A stretch of 33,495 nucleotides of DNA, from assembly GCA_017307855.1 (NCBI GenBank), contig JAFKGD010000015.1, positions 1 to 33,495 of the forward strand. The letters run 5' to 3'. Below, piece after piece: positions 10,340 through 20,172 of the stretch (the stretch's first letter is position 1; the number at the start of each line of letters is the position of its first letter). This stretch comes from Burkholderiales bacterium. GTDB taxonomy: Bacteria > Pseudomonadota > Gammaproteobacteria > Burkholderiales > Burkholderiaceae_C. Made by a program: the position numbers and the translations under genes. The notes beneath the pieces are model-generated. The model did no database searches and was not told where the DNA came from. It was given only the letters and a program-made list of their open reading frames with translations.

Positions 10340-11311
10340 TCAGTCCACTTTCGCACCCGACGCCTTGACGACCTTCTCGTACTTGGCGAGTTCCGCCTTC
10401 ATGAACGTGCCGAACTCCTCCGGCGTCGTGGGCACGGGTTCGGCCATCAAGCTCGCGAAGCGCGTGCGTGTCTCGGGCGCGTTGAGCGCATCGACGAAGG
10501 CCTGGTTCAGGCGGCCGAGCACGTCGCGCGGGGTGGCGGCCGGCGCCACCAGTCCCCACCACGTGTCGATGGAAAAGTCCTTGAGCGTGTCCGCCACTGC
10601 GGGCACGCCGGGCAGGGCCGGGGAGGCGCGCAGCGTGGTCACGGCCAGCGCCTTGAGCTTGCCCGAACGGATGTTGGGTGCGGCGGTGGCGAGGTTGTCG
10701 AAGTTGAAGTCGACCTGTCCCGAGAGGAGCGCCAGTTGCGCCGGGTTGCCGCCGTTGTACGGAATGTGCACAGCGAAGATGCCGGCACGGGCCTTGAAAA
10801 GCTCCCCGGCCAGATGACCCGCACTGCCGTTGCCGCCCGAGCCGTAGTTGAGCCGCGCGGGGTTGGCCTTGGCATAGCGGATCAGGTCGGCCAGCGTGTC
10901 GATCTTCAGCCGCTGCGCGACGTCGGCATTCATCACCAGCACATTGGGCACGCGCACCATCTGCGTCACGGGTGCGAAATCCGTCGCTGCGTTGTAGGGC
11001 ATGCGGGCATACAGCCACGGATTGACCGCGTGCGTTGCCGTGGCGGCGATGCCGATGGTCAAACCGTCGGGCGCGGCCTTGGCGACGGCATCAGCGCCGA
11101 TGTTGCCGCCGGCGCCCGGCTTGTTCTCGATGATGACCGTGCCCAGCGTGCCGTGCACACGCTCGGCCAGAACGCGGGCCGTGACGTCGATGGGGCCGCC
11201 GGGCGCGTAGGGCACGACGATGCGCAGTGGCCGGGCCTGGGCCAGCGCCGGAGCGCCAAGGGTCGCGGCGCCCAGACCGCCGAGGAGGATGTGTCTGCGT
11301 TGCAGTTGCAT
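10340..11311 (-). CDS. Bug/TctC-family periplasmic solute-binding protein
   Basis: A 323-residue extracytoplasmic binding protein of the Bug (Bordetella uptake gene) family, which usually serves tripartite tricarboxylate transporters and binds small carboxylates. The N terminus has a twin-arginine-like start (QRRHILLGG) and a hydrophobic stretch ending ALAQA, the likely cleavage site. Family blocks follow: IVVPYAPGGPIDVTAR, VIIENKPGAGGNIGAD, LNYGSGGNGSAGHLAGELF, VHIPYNGG and the C-terminal TPEEFGTFMKAELAKYEKVV. No TctA or TctB membrane genes are near it, so it is an orphan, as most Bug proteins are. It lies 63 bp downstream of the 2Fe-2S reductase gene on the same strand, with a weak GGGA ribosome site. 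The ligand cannot be read from the sequence. Confidence 0.93.
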   Translation of the reverse strand: MQLQRRHILLGGLGAATLGAPALAQARPLRIVVPYAPGGPIDVTARVLAERVHGTLGTVIIENKPGAGGNIGADAVAKAAPDGLTIGIAATATHAVNPWLYARMPYNAATDFAPVTQMVRVPNVLVMNADVAQRLKIDTLADLIRYAKANPARLNYGSGGNGSAGHLAGELFKARAGIFAVHIPYNGGNPAQLALLSGQVDFNFDNLATAAPNIRSGKLKALAVTTLRASPALPGVPAVADTLKDFSIDTWWGLVAPAATPRDVLGRLNQAFVDALNAPETRTRFASLMAEPVPTTPEEFGTFMKAELAKYEKVVKASGAKVD

Positions 11312-11374
11312 GTCTTGTCCCGTTACTCGTTATTTGATTTGAATCGCCTGTCGCGCAGGTCCCGCGCGCGGCAG

Positions 11375-12427
11375 TCAGCCCTTGGCCTTGTCGGCCTCGG
11401 TGGTGAATGAGTCGGCATAGAACTCGTCGGCAGGCAGGCCGCCCTGGGCGCTGTATTCGGCGCGGGCCGAGTCCACCACGATGGGCGCGCCGCAGGCGTA
11501 GACCTGATGGCCGGAGAGGTCGGCAAAGTCTTCGAGCACGGCGCGGTGCACGAAACCCGTGCGGCCGGTCCAGTTGTCCTCGGGCAGTGCGTTGGAGATC
11601 ACCGGCACATACGTCAGGTGAGGCATCTCGGCCGCGCGTTCGCGCACCCAGGCGTCCATGTACAGGTCGCCGGGGCGGCGGCCACCCCAGTACAGCGTGA
11701 CCGGACGCGTGATGCCCTTGTGCTGCATGTGCTCGATGAGCGCCTTGATGGGCGCGAAGCCAGTGCCCGAGGCCAGCATCACGATGGGCTTGTCGGAGTC
11801 CTCGCGCAGGAAGAAGCTGCCATACGGGCCTTCGACGCGCATGATTTCCTTTTCCTTCATGGCACCGAAGACGTGATCGGTGAACTTGCCGCCGGGCATG
11901 TGGCGGATATGCAGCTCGACCGCCGGGCCGGCGTGCGGCGCGTTGGCCATGCTGTAGCTGCGGCGCGTGCCGTCGCGAAGGATGAATTCGATGTACTGGC
12001 CGGCGTGGAACTGCAGCGTGTCGTTGGCGGGCAACTGCAGCTTGATGACCATGACGTCGTGCGACACCTTGGCCAGCGAGAGCACGCGCGAGGGCATCTT
12101 CTTGATCGGAAAGGCGCCGGCCTCGGTCACCTGGCGCGATTCGAGCACCACGTCGGTCTGGGGCGTGGCGCAGCACGTCAACACGAAGCCTTCGGCCTCT
12201 TCCTCGGGCGTGAGCGCCTTGGCCTGGTGGGGGCCGTGCACGACGATGCCTTCGAGCTTCTTGCACTTGCACGAGCCACAGGCGCCGTCCTTGCAGCCGT
12301 AGGGCATGCCGATGCCCTGGCGGATGCCGGCCGCGAGGATGGTTTCGCCGGCTTCACTGGTGAAACCACGCCCGCTGGGCAGTACGGTGATCTGGAAAGG
12401 GGCAGTCGTGGTCGCGGGAGCGTTCAT
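11375..12427 (-). CDS. NAD(P)H:2Fe-2S/FAD oxidoreductase (glucoseen-reductase-like annotation class)
   Basis: A 350-residue single-chain electron-transfer protein that moves electrons from NAD(P)H through FAD to a plant-type 2Fe-2S cluster. The N-terminal ferredoxin domain has ligands C45, C50, C53 and C85 (or C86) in YGCKDGACGSC...LTCC. The FAD domain shows RSYSMAN (R156-S159) and the nucleotide domain shows GTGFAPI (221-227) and the C-terminal YACGAPIVVDSA. This order is shared by CDP-6-deoxy-glucoseen reductase-like proteins and by oxygenase reductase components, and databases often use the first name for this Burkholderiales gene. No deoxysugar genes are nearby, so that name should not be taken as function. 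The ATG at 12427 is preferred; a GTG at 12451 would add eight residues. Divergent from the SDR gene. Confidence 0.9.
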   Translation of the reverse strand: MNAPATTTAPFQITVLPSGRGFTSEAGETILAAGIRQGIGMPYGCKDGACGSCKCKKLEGIVVHGPHQAKALTPEEEAEGFVLTCCATPQTDVVLESRQVTEAGAFPIKKMPSRVLSLAKVSHDVMVIKLQLPANDTLQFHAGQYIEFILRDGTRRSYSMANAPHAGPAVELHIRHMPGGKFTDHVFGAMKEKEIMRVEGPYGSFFLREDSDKPIVMLASGTGFAPIKALIEHMQHKGITRPVTLYWGGRRPGDLYMDAWVRERAAEMPHLTYVPVISNALPEDNWTGRTGFVHRAVLEDFADLSGHQVYACGAPIVVDSARAEYSAQGGLPADEFYADSFTTEADKAKG

Positions 12428-12475
12428 CGTCTTGGGTATCCTGTCGCGCACAAGTCTTTCGCGAAAGCCGATATT

Positions 12476-13405
12476 TTGCCTTCAATCGCAAGCCCCCTCG
12501 GCGCCTTGCCGGCCCGCTTCCGCCGCCCGCGCATCCTCGTCATCGGCTGCGGCGACGTCGGCTCGCGCGCGGTGCGGCAGATGGCCCGGTGTAATCGGGG
12601 CCCGCGGATCGTCGCCCTGACCTCGTCACCTGCACGCGTGCCGCCCCTGCGGGCGCTGGGCGCGCTGCCGCTGCTGGGCGACCTGGACCGGCCGGCCACG
12701 TTGCGCAGGCTCTCGGGCCTGGCGACCCACGTGCTGCATCTGGCGCCACCGCCAGGCGAAGGCGAGCGCGATCCGCGCACCCGCGCCGTGGTCGCGGCCT
12801 TGCGCCTGCGCTCGGCCCCGTCGGTGCTGGTGTACGGCTCCACTTCCGGCGTCTACGGCGACTGCGGCGGTGCCCGCGTGCGCGAGACACGGCCCACCGC
12901 GCCCACCCAGCCGCGCGCCTGGCGGCGTGCCGATGCCGAGCAGCACGTGCGGCTGGCCGGCCGGCCCGGCGGCATCCGCACGACGGTGCTACGCATTCCC
13001 GGCATCTATGCCGAAGACCGCGAAGGCGGCACACCGCGCGCGCGGCTGCTGCGCGGCACACCCGCACTGCGCGCGGAAGACGATGTGTTCACCAGCCACA
13101 TCCACGCCGACGATCTGGCGCGCGCCTGTGTGGCCGCACTCTGGCGCGGGCGGCCGCAACGGACCGTCAACGTGTGCGACGACACCGAGATGCGCATGGG
13201 CGATTACTTCGACCTGGCCGCCGACCGCTACGGCTTGCCGCGCCCGCCACGCCTGGGCCGGGCCGAGGCGGCGGCGCAGTTGCCGCCGTCGTTGCTGGGC
13301 TTCATGAGCGAGTCGCGCCGGCTCGACAACACGCGCCTGAAGCGCGAACTGCGCTTTCGCCTGCGCTACCCCACCGTGGCCGACGGGCTGGCGCACACGG
13401 GCTGA
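12476..13405 (+). CDS. Atypical NAD(P)-dependent SDR / epimerase-like protein
   Basis: An approximately 309-residue Rossmann-fold protein with RILVIGCGDVGSRAVR near the N terminus (glycine motif at residues 24-30 if the start is right) and the extended-SDR blocks VLVYGSTSGVYGD and FTSHIHADDLARA. The usual catalytic Tyr-xxx-Lys is not kept: the corresponding region reads PRAWRRADAEQ (about 146-156). This resembles the YeeZ-like atypical SDRs, which keep GVYG but not YxxxK. No ATG or GTG exists in frame before the glycine motif, so a TTG start is used; 12476 is the first plausible one but lacks a good ribosome site, and a TTG about ten codons later is possible. The frame is open far upstream, antisense to the reductase. 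It ends five bases before the convergent M48 gene. Confidence 0.75.
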   Translation: MPSIASPLGALPARFRRPRILVIGCGDVGSRAVRQMARCNRGPRIVALTSSPARVPPLRALGALPLLGDLDRPATLRRLSGLATHVLHLAPPPGEGERDPRTRAVVAALRLRSAPSVLVYGSTSGVYGDCGGARVRETRPTAPTQPRAWRRADAEQHVRLAGRPGGIRTTVLRIPGIYAEDREGGTPRARLLRGTPALRAEDDVFTSHIHADDLARACVAALWRGRPQRTVNVCDDTEMRMGDYFDLAADRYGLPRPPRLGRAEAAAQLPPSLLGFMSESRRLDNTRLKRELRFRLRYPTVADGLAHTG

Positions 13406-13410
13406 GGACG

Positions 13411-14610
13411 TCAGTCGCTGTCGCGGCAGGAGCGCGGCAGGGCCGCTTCTGTCATCCCCAGGCCGGCTTCGCAAGACCAGCGGATCCCCTGGGCGCCATC
13501 GCCCTCGGCGCGCGGCACCATCAGCAGCGTGCCGCGCGCGGTGTGCGCCATCACGGTCATGGAATCGGTGTCCAGCTCCAGCGGTGTGCCATCGGGCAAT
13601 TGCTCAGGCAGCGAGGCCGCCGAGAGCGAATCGGGAATCTCTTCCCGGCCCGCGTAGTAAGCGGCCAGCCCATCGCGAACCGGTGCGCCCATCAGCCAGG
13701 CCTGTGAGGCGGCAGCGCGTTTCGTGTAGTCCTGGTAGGCCGGCAACGCGATGGCAGCCAGCACGCCGATGATCGCCACGGTGATCAGCGCACCGGCGGC
13801 GCCGCCACCCGCGCGCCCGCCGTAGGGCACGAAGAACGCCAGCACGTAGGCCAAGGGGTTGCGTCGCGGCGCCTCGAAGCCCGGTGCCCACAGGCGCGCC
13901 ACGCGTTTGGTAAGCCACGGGTAGCCGCCGATCAGCTCGTGGAACGACGGCCAGAAGCCGCGGTTCTCGTGCGTCTGCGCGGCATAGCTTGCCAGGTCGG
14001 CACCGGCCCAGCGGCGCGGGCCAGCCGCCAGCGCCACCAGGGCGCGCGCCGCTGTCTCGGGGTCGGGGCAGCAAGCGCGGCCATGCAGGTCGCAGGTGGA
14101 TTCCTGCGCGCGCGCATAGGCCGCGCCCAGCAGCGGCAGCCACAGCACCGGCAGGCGCCACAGTCGGCCGGTCAGGTGCTTCATGCGGATGTGGCCCAGC
14201 TCGTGGCCGATATAGAAATTCACGCCGTCGGGGCGCTCGTCCATGGCGTCCACCACATCCGAGAGCAGCACCACGAAGTTGCGGCCGAAGAAGCGGGTGG
14301 CGAACGCGTTGAGCGCGCCGCTGCCGTTGAGCAGGTAGGCCTCGGGCGGCGTGTCGATGCCCAGCGTACGGCAGCAGGATTCGAAGCGCGCGTGCAGATC
14401 GGGAAACTGCGTGGGCGACAGCCGCACGGCCGTGCCCTTGATCCATGCGATCACGGCCGATTGCGCGAACACGTAGACGAGGAATGCCAGCAGCACATAG
14501 ACCAGCGCGATGCCGAAGGTGCCCACGATGATGAGCAGCCAGGCCAGCAGTCCCAGCACCAAGGTGATCGTGCCGAGCGCGCGCTCGCGCGGATAGATCC
14601 ACGGATCCAT
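13411..14610 (-). CDS. M48 metallopeptidase fused to a type IV pilin-like C-terminal domain
   Basis: A 399-residue membrane protein with two parts. Residues about 12-55 hold two hydrophobic helices. The zinc site is HELGH at 136-140, with the third ligand in E170-STC-D174 (ExxxD), and LLNGSGALNAFATRFF precedes it, as in HtpX/Ste24-type M48 enzymes. From residue 273 the sequence becomes pilin-like: the hydrophobic helix TVAIIGVLAAIALPAYQDYT, then SQAW, and an end with two cysteines (IRWSCEAG...LPRSCRDSD) as in the disulphide region of PilA-type pilins. The pilin E5 is absent and there is no prepilin leader, so it should not be processed and assembled in the usual way. The ATG at 14610 has GAGGG about eight bases upstream. 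It lies 60 bp downstream of the ScfR-type gene on the same strand. Substrate and role are unknown. Confidence 0.88.
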   Translation of the reverse strand: MDPWIYPRERALGTITLVLGLLAWLLIIVGTFGIALVYVLLAFLVYVFAQSAVIAWIKGTAVRLSPTQFPDLHARFESCCRTLGIDTPPEAYLLNGSGALNAFATRFFGRNFVVLLSDVVDAMDERPDGVNFYIGHELGHIRMKHLTGRLWRLPVLWLPLLGAAYARAQESTCDLHGRACCPDPETAARALVALAAGPRRWAGADLASYAAQTHENRGFWPSFHELIGGYPWLTKRVARLWAPGFEAPRRNPLAYVLAFFVPYGGRAGGGAAGALITVAIIGVLAAIALPAYQDYTKRAAASQAWLMGAPVRDGLAAYYAGREEIPDSLSAASLPEQLPDGTPLELDTDSMTVMAHTARGTLLMVPRAEGDGAQGIRWSCEAGLGMTEAALPRSCRDSD

Positions 14611-14643
14611 TGGAAGTCCCTCTTTCTCTTGTGTGTTGTGTAA

Positions 14644-14666
14644 CGGCCGCGATGGTAGCGCGGCCG
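14644..14666 (-). terminator. GC hairpin after the ScfR-type gene
   Basis: CGGCCGCG (14644-14651) and CGCGGCCG (14659-14666) form a perfect 8-bp stem with a seven-base loop, five bases after the regulator's stop on the minus strand. It lacks a T-run, so it may slow or end transcription before the M48 gene, or only protect the 3' end. Confidence 0.4.
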
Positions 14667-14670
14667 CCGC

Positions 14671-16134
14671 TCACGGTTCGAACCGGTACGACACCAGCGA
14701 TTCGCCGTCGGTGCTGGCCAGCAGCGTCTTGCCTGCTGGCGGAAAGGCGCGCTGCACACAGTCCTGCCGCGGACACACACGGCAGCCCGGACCGATGGGC
14801 ACCACATTGCTGGGCTGGCGCAGGTCGATGTCGTCGGCATAGACCAGTTCGCGCGCATGCGCCAGCTCGCAGCCCAGGCCGATGGCGAACAGCTTGCGCC
14901 GCGAGCGGAAGCCGCCGCCGCCCCGGCTGGCCGTGCGCGCGATGCCAAAGAAGCGCGCGCCGTCGGGCATCTCCAGCACCTGGGTGAGGATGCGCTCAGG
15001 CTGAGCGAACGCGTCGTGCACATGCCACAGCGGGCAGGCGCCGCCATGCCGTGCGAAGTGGAACGAGGTCGCACTCTGCCGCTTGGAGATATTGCCCGCC
15101 TGGTCGAGCCGCACGAAGTAGAACGGCACGCTGCGGGCACCCGGCCGCTGCAGGGTCGACAACCGGTGGCACACGGTCTCGAAGCCGACGTGGAAGCGCT
15201 GTTGCAGCAACTCGATGTCGTAGCGCACGCCCCGCGCTGCCTCCAGGAACGGCAGGTAAGGCAGCACCACCGCGCCCGCGAAGTAGTGCGCGAAGCCCTG
15301 GCGGGCCAGCGCCTGCGTGGCCGCGTCGGAGAAGCCGCCGTCGCGCACCACGTCCTCGATCGCATCGGCATGTACGAGCAGTGCGTATTGCGTGGCGAGC
15401 TGGAACGCCTGCTGCGCGTCGCTGAGGCCGGCGGGCACGGCGAGGCGGTGGCGTGTGCGCTCGTAGCGTCGCAGCCAGGTGCCGTCGCCCTCGCGGTCCG
15501 CCTCGTCCAGCATCCGGACCTCGACGCCGCAGCGCGTGCGCAGCAGGCCGGCCAGTGCGGCCGCGCGTTGGCCGGGCACCAGGACCAGTTCGGCAGCCAA
15601 TGCCTCCCCCAACCGGTCCAGCGTGTCGAGGTAGTTGCTGCGGCGGTTGAAATGCTCGCGCACCTCCTCGTGCGGCGAGGGCACGTAGGCACCGCGCGGC
15701 GCACCGGGGCCGGCCTCGCTGCCCTGCTCGCCGTAGAGCCGGTCGATGGCCTGCGCGTGTTCTTCCTGCAGCCGCAGGTGGCGCTGGTGCAGCGTGAGGA
15801 AGGCGTCGACCAGCTCGGGCGCCTGCTCCACCAGGCGGCCCAGCGTGGCGGGCGGCAGCGGCTCGGTGCGCAGCGTGCGGTCGTGCAGCGCCGAATCGAG
15901 CTCGGCCAGCAACTGCCGGTCGTGATCGTCGGAGAAATGCGCCACGTCGGCGCCGAACACGTCGGCCAGCTTGAGCAGCACCGCCGCCGTCACCGGCCGC
16001 TGGTTGTTCTCGATCTGGCTGATGTAGCTGAGCGACAGCGACAGCCGCGCGGCCAGGGCCGCCTGGCTCCAGCGGCGTTGCTCGCGCAGGCGCCGCACGC
16101 GCGGGCCGACGAAGAGTTTGCGAGGCCGGCTCAT
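14671..16134 (-). CDS. ScfR/RamB-type XRE transcriptional regulator of short-chain acyl metabolism
   Basis: A 487-residue regulator with an N-terminal XRE helix-turn-helix (residues about 10-65, [20 protein letters not shown] then [14 protein letters not shown]), a central domain of about 90 residues (IrrE-like/DUF955 type region around 190-310), and the C-terminal DUF2083-type domain ending in a conserved cysteine cluster C451-x2-C454-x4-C459 (CRVCPRQDC). This layout is that of RamB and of short-chain fatty-acid regulators that sense acyl-CoA or related metabolites. The M at 16134 places the helix-turn-helix at the N terminus as expected; the frame is open further upstream, but that part is antisense to mmsA. 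It is divergent from mmsA across 160 bp, so the valine operon is its probable target. The effector is inferred only. Confidence 0.88.
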   Translation of the reverse strand: MSRPRKLFVGPRVRRLREQRRWSQAALAARLSLSLSYISQIENNQRPVTAAVLLKLADVFGADVAHFSDDHDRQLLAELDSALHDRTLRTEPLPPATLGRLVEQAPELVDAFLTLHQRHLRLQEEHAQAIDRLYGEQGSEAGPGAPRGAYVPSPHEEVREHFNRRSNYLDTLDRLGEALAAELVLVPGQRAAALAGLLRTRCGVEVRMLDEADREGDGTWLRRYERTRHRLAVPAGLSDAQQAFQLATQYALLVHADAIEDVVRDGGFSDAATQALARQGFAHYFAGAVVLPYLPFLEAARGVRYDIELLQQRFHVGFETVCHRLSTLQRPGARSVPFYFVRLDQAGNISKRQSATSFHFARHGGACPLWHVHDAFAQPERILTQVLEMPDGARFFGIARTASRGGGGFRSRRKLFAIGLGCELAHARELVYADDIDLRQPSNVVPIGPGCRVCPRQDCVQRAFPPAGKTLLASTDGESLVSYRFEP

Positions 16135-16141
16135 TTCACAG

Positions 16142-16225
16142 GCTTCGCAAAATCTGGGCTGCGTTGCAGAGCGCTTCGCACGAAATGTCTCATGGTCATG
16201 GCGACTCCTGTCGCTTTTTGTGAAG
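16142..16225. promoter_or_regulatory. Three similar candidate operator sites in the regulator/mmsA spacer
   Basis: CTTCGCAAAA (16143-16152) and CTTCGCACGAAA (16174-16185) are direct repeats sharing GCTTCGCA with a period of 31 bp, about three helical turns. A third, inverted copy reads CTTCACAAAAA on the minus strand (16225-16215). These resemble the TTTGCAAA-like sites known for RamB-type regulators. The location between the divergent genes fits autoregulation plus control of mmsA. Confidence 0.45.
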
Positions 16226-16294
16226 TTAGTGGATAGATTCTGTCCGCATGACCTGGTCGCGTCGAGCCAGGCTTTCCCTTGCAGGAGACACACC

Positions 16295-17800
<1,506 letters not shown>

Positions 17801-17816
17801 CGCCGGAGCCGGGGTC

Positions 17817-18989
17817 ATGGATTTCGAACTGAGCGAGGAGCAACTGGCGTTCCAGCAGGCGGCGCGCGAATTCGCCACGCGCGCCATACAGCCGCATGCG
17901 GCCGACTGGGACGCGCGCGCGCACTTCCCGCGCGACGTGATCGCACGGTCGGGTGAACTGGGCTTCTGCGGCCTGTACGCCGGTACCGCGCACGGCGGCC
18001 TGGGGCTGTCGCGGCTCGATTCGACGCTGGTGTTCGAGGAACTGGCGGCGGCCTGCCCGTCGACGGCGGCCTTCATCACCATCCACAACATGGCCACGTG
18101 GATGCTCACGCAATTCGGCCATCCGGAGTTGGCCGCGCAGTGGGGCCCCGACCTCACGGCCGGCCGCAAGCTTGCGTCGTACTGCCTCACCGAGCCCGGC
18201 GCCGGATCGGACGCCGCCTCGCTCAAGACCACGGCGCGACGTGTGCAGGACGAATCGGGCGACCACTACGTCATCGACGGCAGCAAGGCCTTCATCTCCG
18301 GCGCGGGCTCGACCGACGTGCTGGTGTTGATGGCGCGCACGGGCGCCGACGGCGCGGCGGGCATCTCGGCCTTCGCCGTACCTGCCGACAGCCCCGGCAT
18401 CGCCTACGGCCGCAAGGAAGAGAAGATGGGCTGGAACAGCCAGCCCACGCGCGCCATCGCCTTCGACGGCGTGCGCGTCCCGGCCGGCCACCGGCTGGGC
18501 GAGGAGGGCGAAGGCTTCCGCATCGCGATGAAGGGGCTGGACGGCGGCCGCATCAACATCGCCACCTGTTCTGTGGGCGCGGCGCAGGCGGCGCTGGTGG
18601 CGGCTCAGCGCTACATGCACGAGCGCCGGCAGTTCGGCCGGCCGCTGGCCGACTTCCAGGCGCTGCAGTTCAAGCTGGCCGACATGGCGACCGAGCTGGT
18701 GGCCGCGCGGCAGATGGTGCGGCTGGCCGCCTCGCGCCTGGACGCCGGCCACGCCGACGCCAGCGTGTACTGCGCGATGGCCAAGCGTCTGGCCACCGAC
18801 ATCGGCTTCGAGGTGTGCAACCAGGCGATGCAGATCCACGGCGGCTACGGTTACCTGCGCGAATTTCCGCTGGAGCGGCTGCTGCGCGATGCTCGCGTGC
18901 ACCAGATCCTCGAGGGCACCAACGAGATCATGCGCGTCATCGTCGCGCGCCGCATGCTGCAGGATGATGCGCCCGACGCCATCCGCTAG
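17817..18989 (+). CDS. Acyl-CoA dehydrogenase, probable isobutyryl-CoA dehydrogenase
   Basis: FAD enzyme of 390 residues that by context should oxidise isobutyryl-CoA to methacrylyl-CoA and pass electrons to ETF. It has the ACAD signature blocks CLTEPGAGSDAASLKT (FAD/substrate loop), FISGAGSTDVLVLMART, the helix QFGRPLADFQALQFKLADMA and the end MQIHGGYGYLREFPLERLLR. The catalytic base is E366 in ILEGTNEIMR, the position used by short- and short/branched-chain enzymes, not the isovaleryl-CoA dehydrogenase type. Placement between mmsA and the hydrolase/mmsB genes supports the valine role (human ACAD8 counterpart). The ATG at 17817 is 16 bp after the mmsA stop, with a GGAG-rich stretch upstream. 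Substrate choice is inferred. Confidence 0.88.
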   Translation: MDFELSEEQLAFQQAAREFATRAIQPHAADWDARAHFPRDVIARSGELGFCGLYAGTAHGGLGLSRLDSTLVFEELAAACPSTAAFITIHNMATWMLTQFGHPELAAQWGPDLTAGRKLASYCLTEPGAGSDAASLKTTARRVQDESGDHYVIDGSKAFISGAGSTDVLVLMARTGADGAAGISAFAVPADSPGIAYGRKEEKMGWNSQPTRAIAFDGVRVPAGHRLGEEGEGFRIAMKGLDGGRINIATCSVGAAQAALVAAQRYMHERRQFGRPLADFQALQFKLADMATELVAARQMVRLAASRLDAGHADASVYCAMAKRLATDIGFEVCNQAMQIHGGYGYLREFPLERLLRDARVHQILEGTNEIMRVIVARRMLQDDAPDAIR

Positions 18990-19016
18990 GCCCTCCTTCT
19001 CCATTAAAAAGTTCGC

Positions 19017-20144
19017 ATGACTCCCACCGACGCGCCCGTCCTCTTCGACACCTTCGCCACCGCCAGCGGCCACCGCTTCGGCCGCGCCACGCTCAACGCG
19101 CCAGCCAGCCTCAACGCGCTCACGCTGCCGATGGTCGATGCGCTGGCGCCGCAACTGCGCGCCTGGGCGCACGATCCGCAGATCGCCGGCGTGCTGCTCG
19201 ATGCCAACAGCGAGAAGGCATTCTGTGCGGGCGGCGACGTGGTGGGTCTGTACCGCGCCATCCGCGCCACGCCACCCGGCGAGGTGCCGTCCGCGCCTGC
19301 CGCCTTCTTCGAGCGCGAATACCGGCTCGACTACCAGATCCACACCTATCCCAAGCCCTTCGTGTGCTGGGGCCACGGCATCGTCATGGGCGGCGGCATG
19401 GGCCTGATGGATGGCGCTTCGCATCGCGTGGCCACCGAGCGCACGCGCATGGCCATGCCCGAGATCACCATCGGCCTGTTCCCCGACGTGGGCGGCAGCT
19501 GGATGCTGTCGCGCCTGCGCGGGCGGCTGGGCCTGTTCCTCGCGCTCACCGGCGCCTCGCTGAATGCGTCGGATGCACATGCCGCAGGCATGGTCGATTT
19601 CATCGCGCCGCATGCGGGCCACGCCGCGTTGATGGATGCCATCGCGCGGGCGCGCTGGGCCGGCGAGCGCGAAGCGGATGGCGCGCAGCTCAGCCACCTC
19701 ATCGAGTCGCTCGGCGCGCCGCCCGACCTGGCCGCCTCGCCGCTGCGCGCGAACGAGGCGCGCATCGATCGCGTGCTGGGGCACGACGGCCTGCACGACA
19801 TCGCACCGCGCCTGGCCGCCCTGGCGCAGGATTCGGATCCGTGGCTGGCGCTGGCGGGCACCACGTTCTCGCGCGGCTCGCCCACGTCGGCCGCGCTCAG
19901 CGTGGCCCTGCAGCAGCGCGCCCGCCACCTCTCGCTGGCCGACGTGTTCCGGCTCGAATGGCAGGCTGCCGTGGGTTGCACCCGCCATGCCGATTTCCCC
20001 GAGGGCGTGCGCGCGCTGCTGGTCGACAAGGACAAGTCGCCGCGCTGGCAGCCGGCTGCGCTGGCCGACGTGACACCCGCGCTGATCGAGGCCCATCTGC
20101 GCCCGCACTTCACGGGCGCACATCCGCTGGCCGACCTGCAGTGA
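19017..20144 (+). CDS. 3-hydroxyisobutyryl-CoA hydrolase-like protein (crotonase fold)
   Basis: By family it hydrolyses 3-hydroxyisobutyryl-CoA to 3-hydroxyisobutyrate in the valine pathway. The 375-residue length is that of HIBCH-type enzymes, about 110 longer than ordinary enoyl-CoA hydratases. Marks seen are the first oxyanion-hole block FCAGGDVVGLY, the second block GHGIVMGGGMGLMDG, and MPEITIGLFPDVGGSW with E149 and D157 at the active-site positions of hydrolases. The C-terminal ECH_2 region has FPEGVRALLVDKDKSPRWQP. The gene starts 27 bp after the dehydrogenase and ends 28 bp before mmsB. In databases it is often named only 'enoyl-CoA hydratase/isomerase family'; hydratase activity on methacrylyl-CoA cannot be excluded, since no separate hydratase gene is present here. 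Confidence 0.85.
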   Translation: MTPTDAPVLFDTFATASGHRFGRATLNAPASLNALTLPMVDALAPQLRAWAHDPQIAGVLLDANSEKAFCAGGDVVGLYRAIRATPPGEVPSAPAAFFEREYRLDYQIHTYPKPFVCWGHGIVMGGGMGLMDGASHRVATERTRMAMPEITIGLFPDVGGSWMLSRLRGRLGLFLALTGASLNASDAHAAGMVDFIAPHAGHAALMDAIARARWAGEREADGAQLSHLIESLGAPPDLAASPLRANEARIDRVLGHDGLHDIAPRLAALAQDSDPWLALAGTTFSRGSPTSAALSVALQQRARHLSLADVFRLEWQAAVGCTRHADFPEGVRALLVDKDKSPRWQPAALADVTPALIEAHLRPHFTGAHPLADLQ

Positions 20145-20172
20145 ACGATACCGACACGACAAGGAGACACGC

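Noticed and set aside
11507-12475. Upstream extension of the SDR frame giving a 632-residue protein
   Set aside because: The added part is antisense to the 2Fe-2S reductase, and the SDR fold begins only after 12476.
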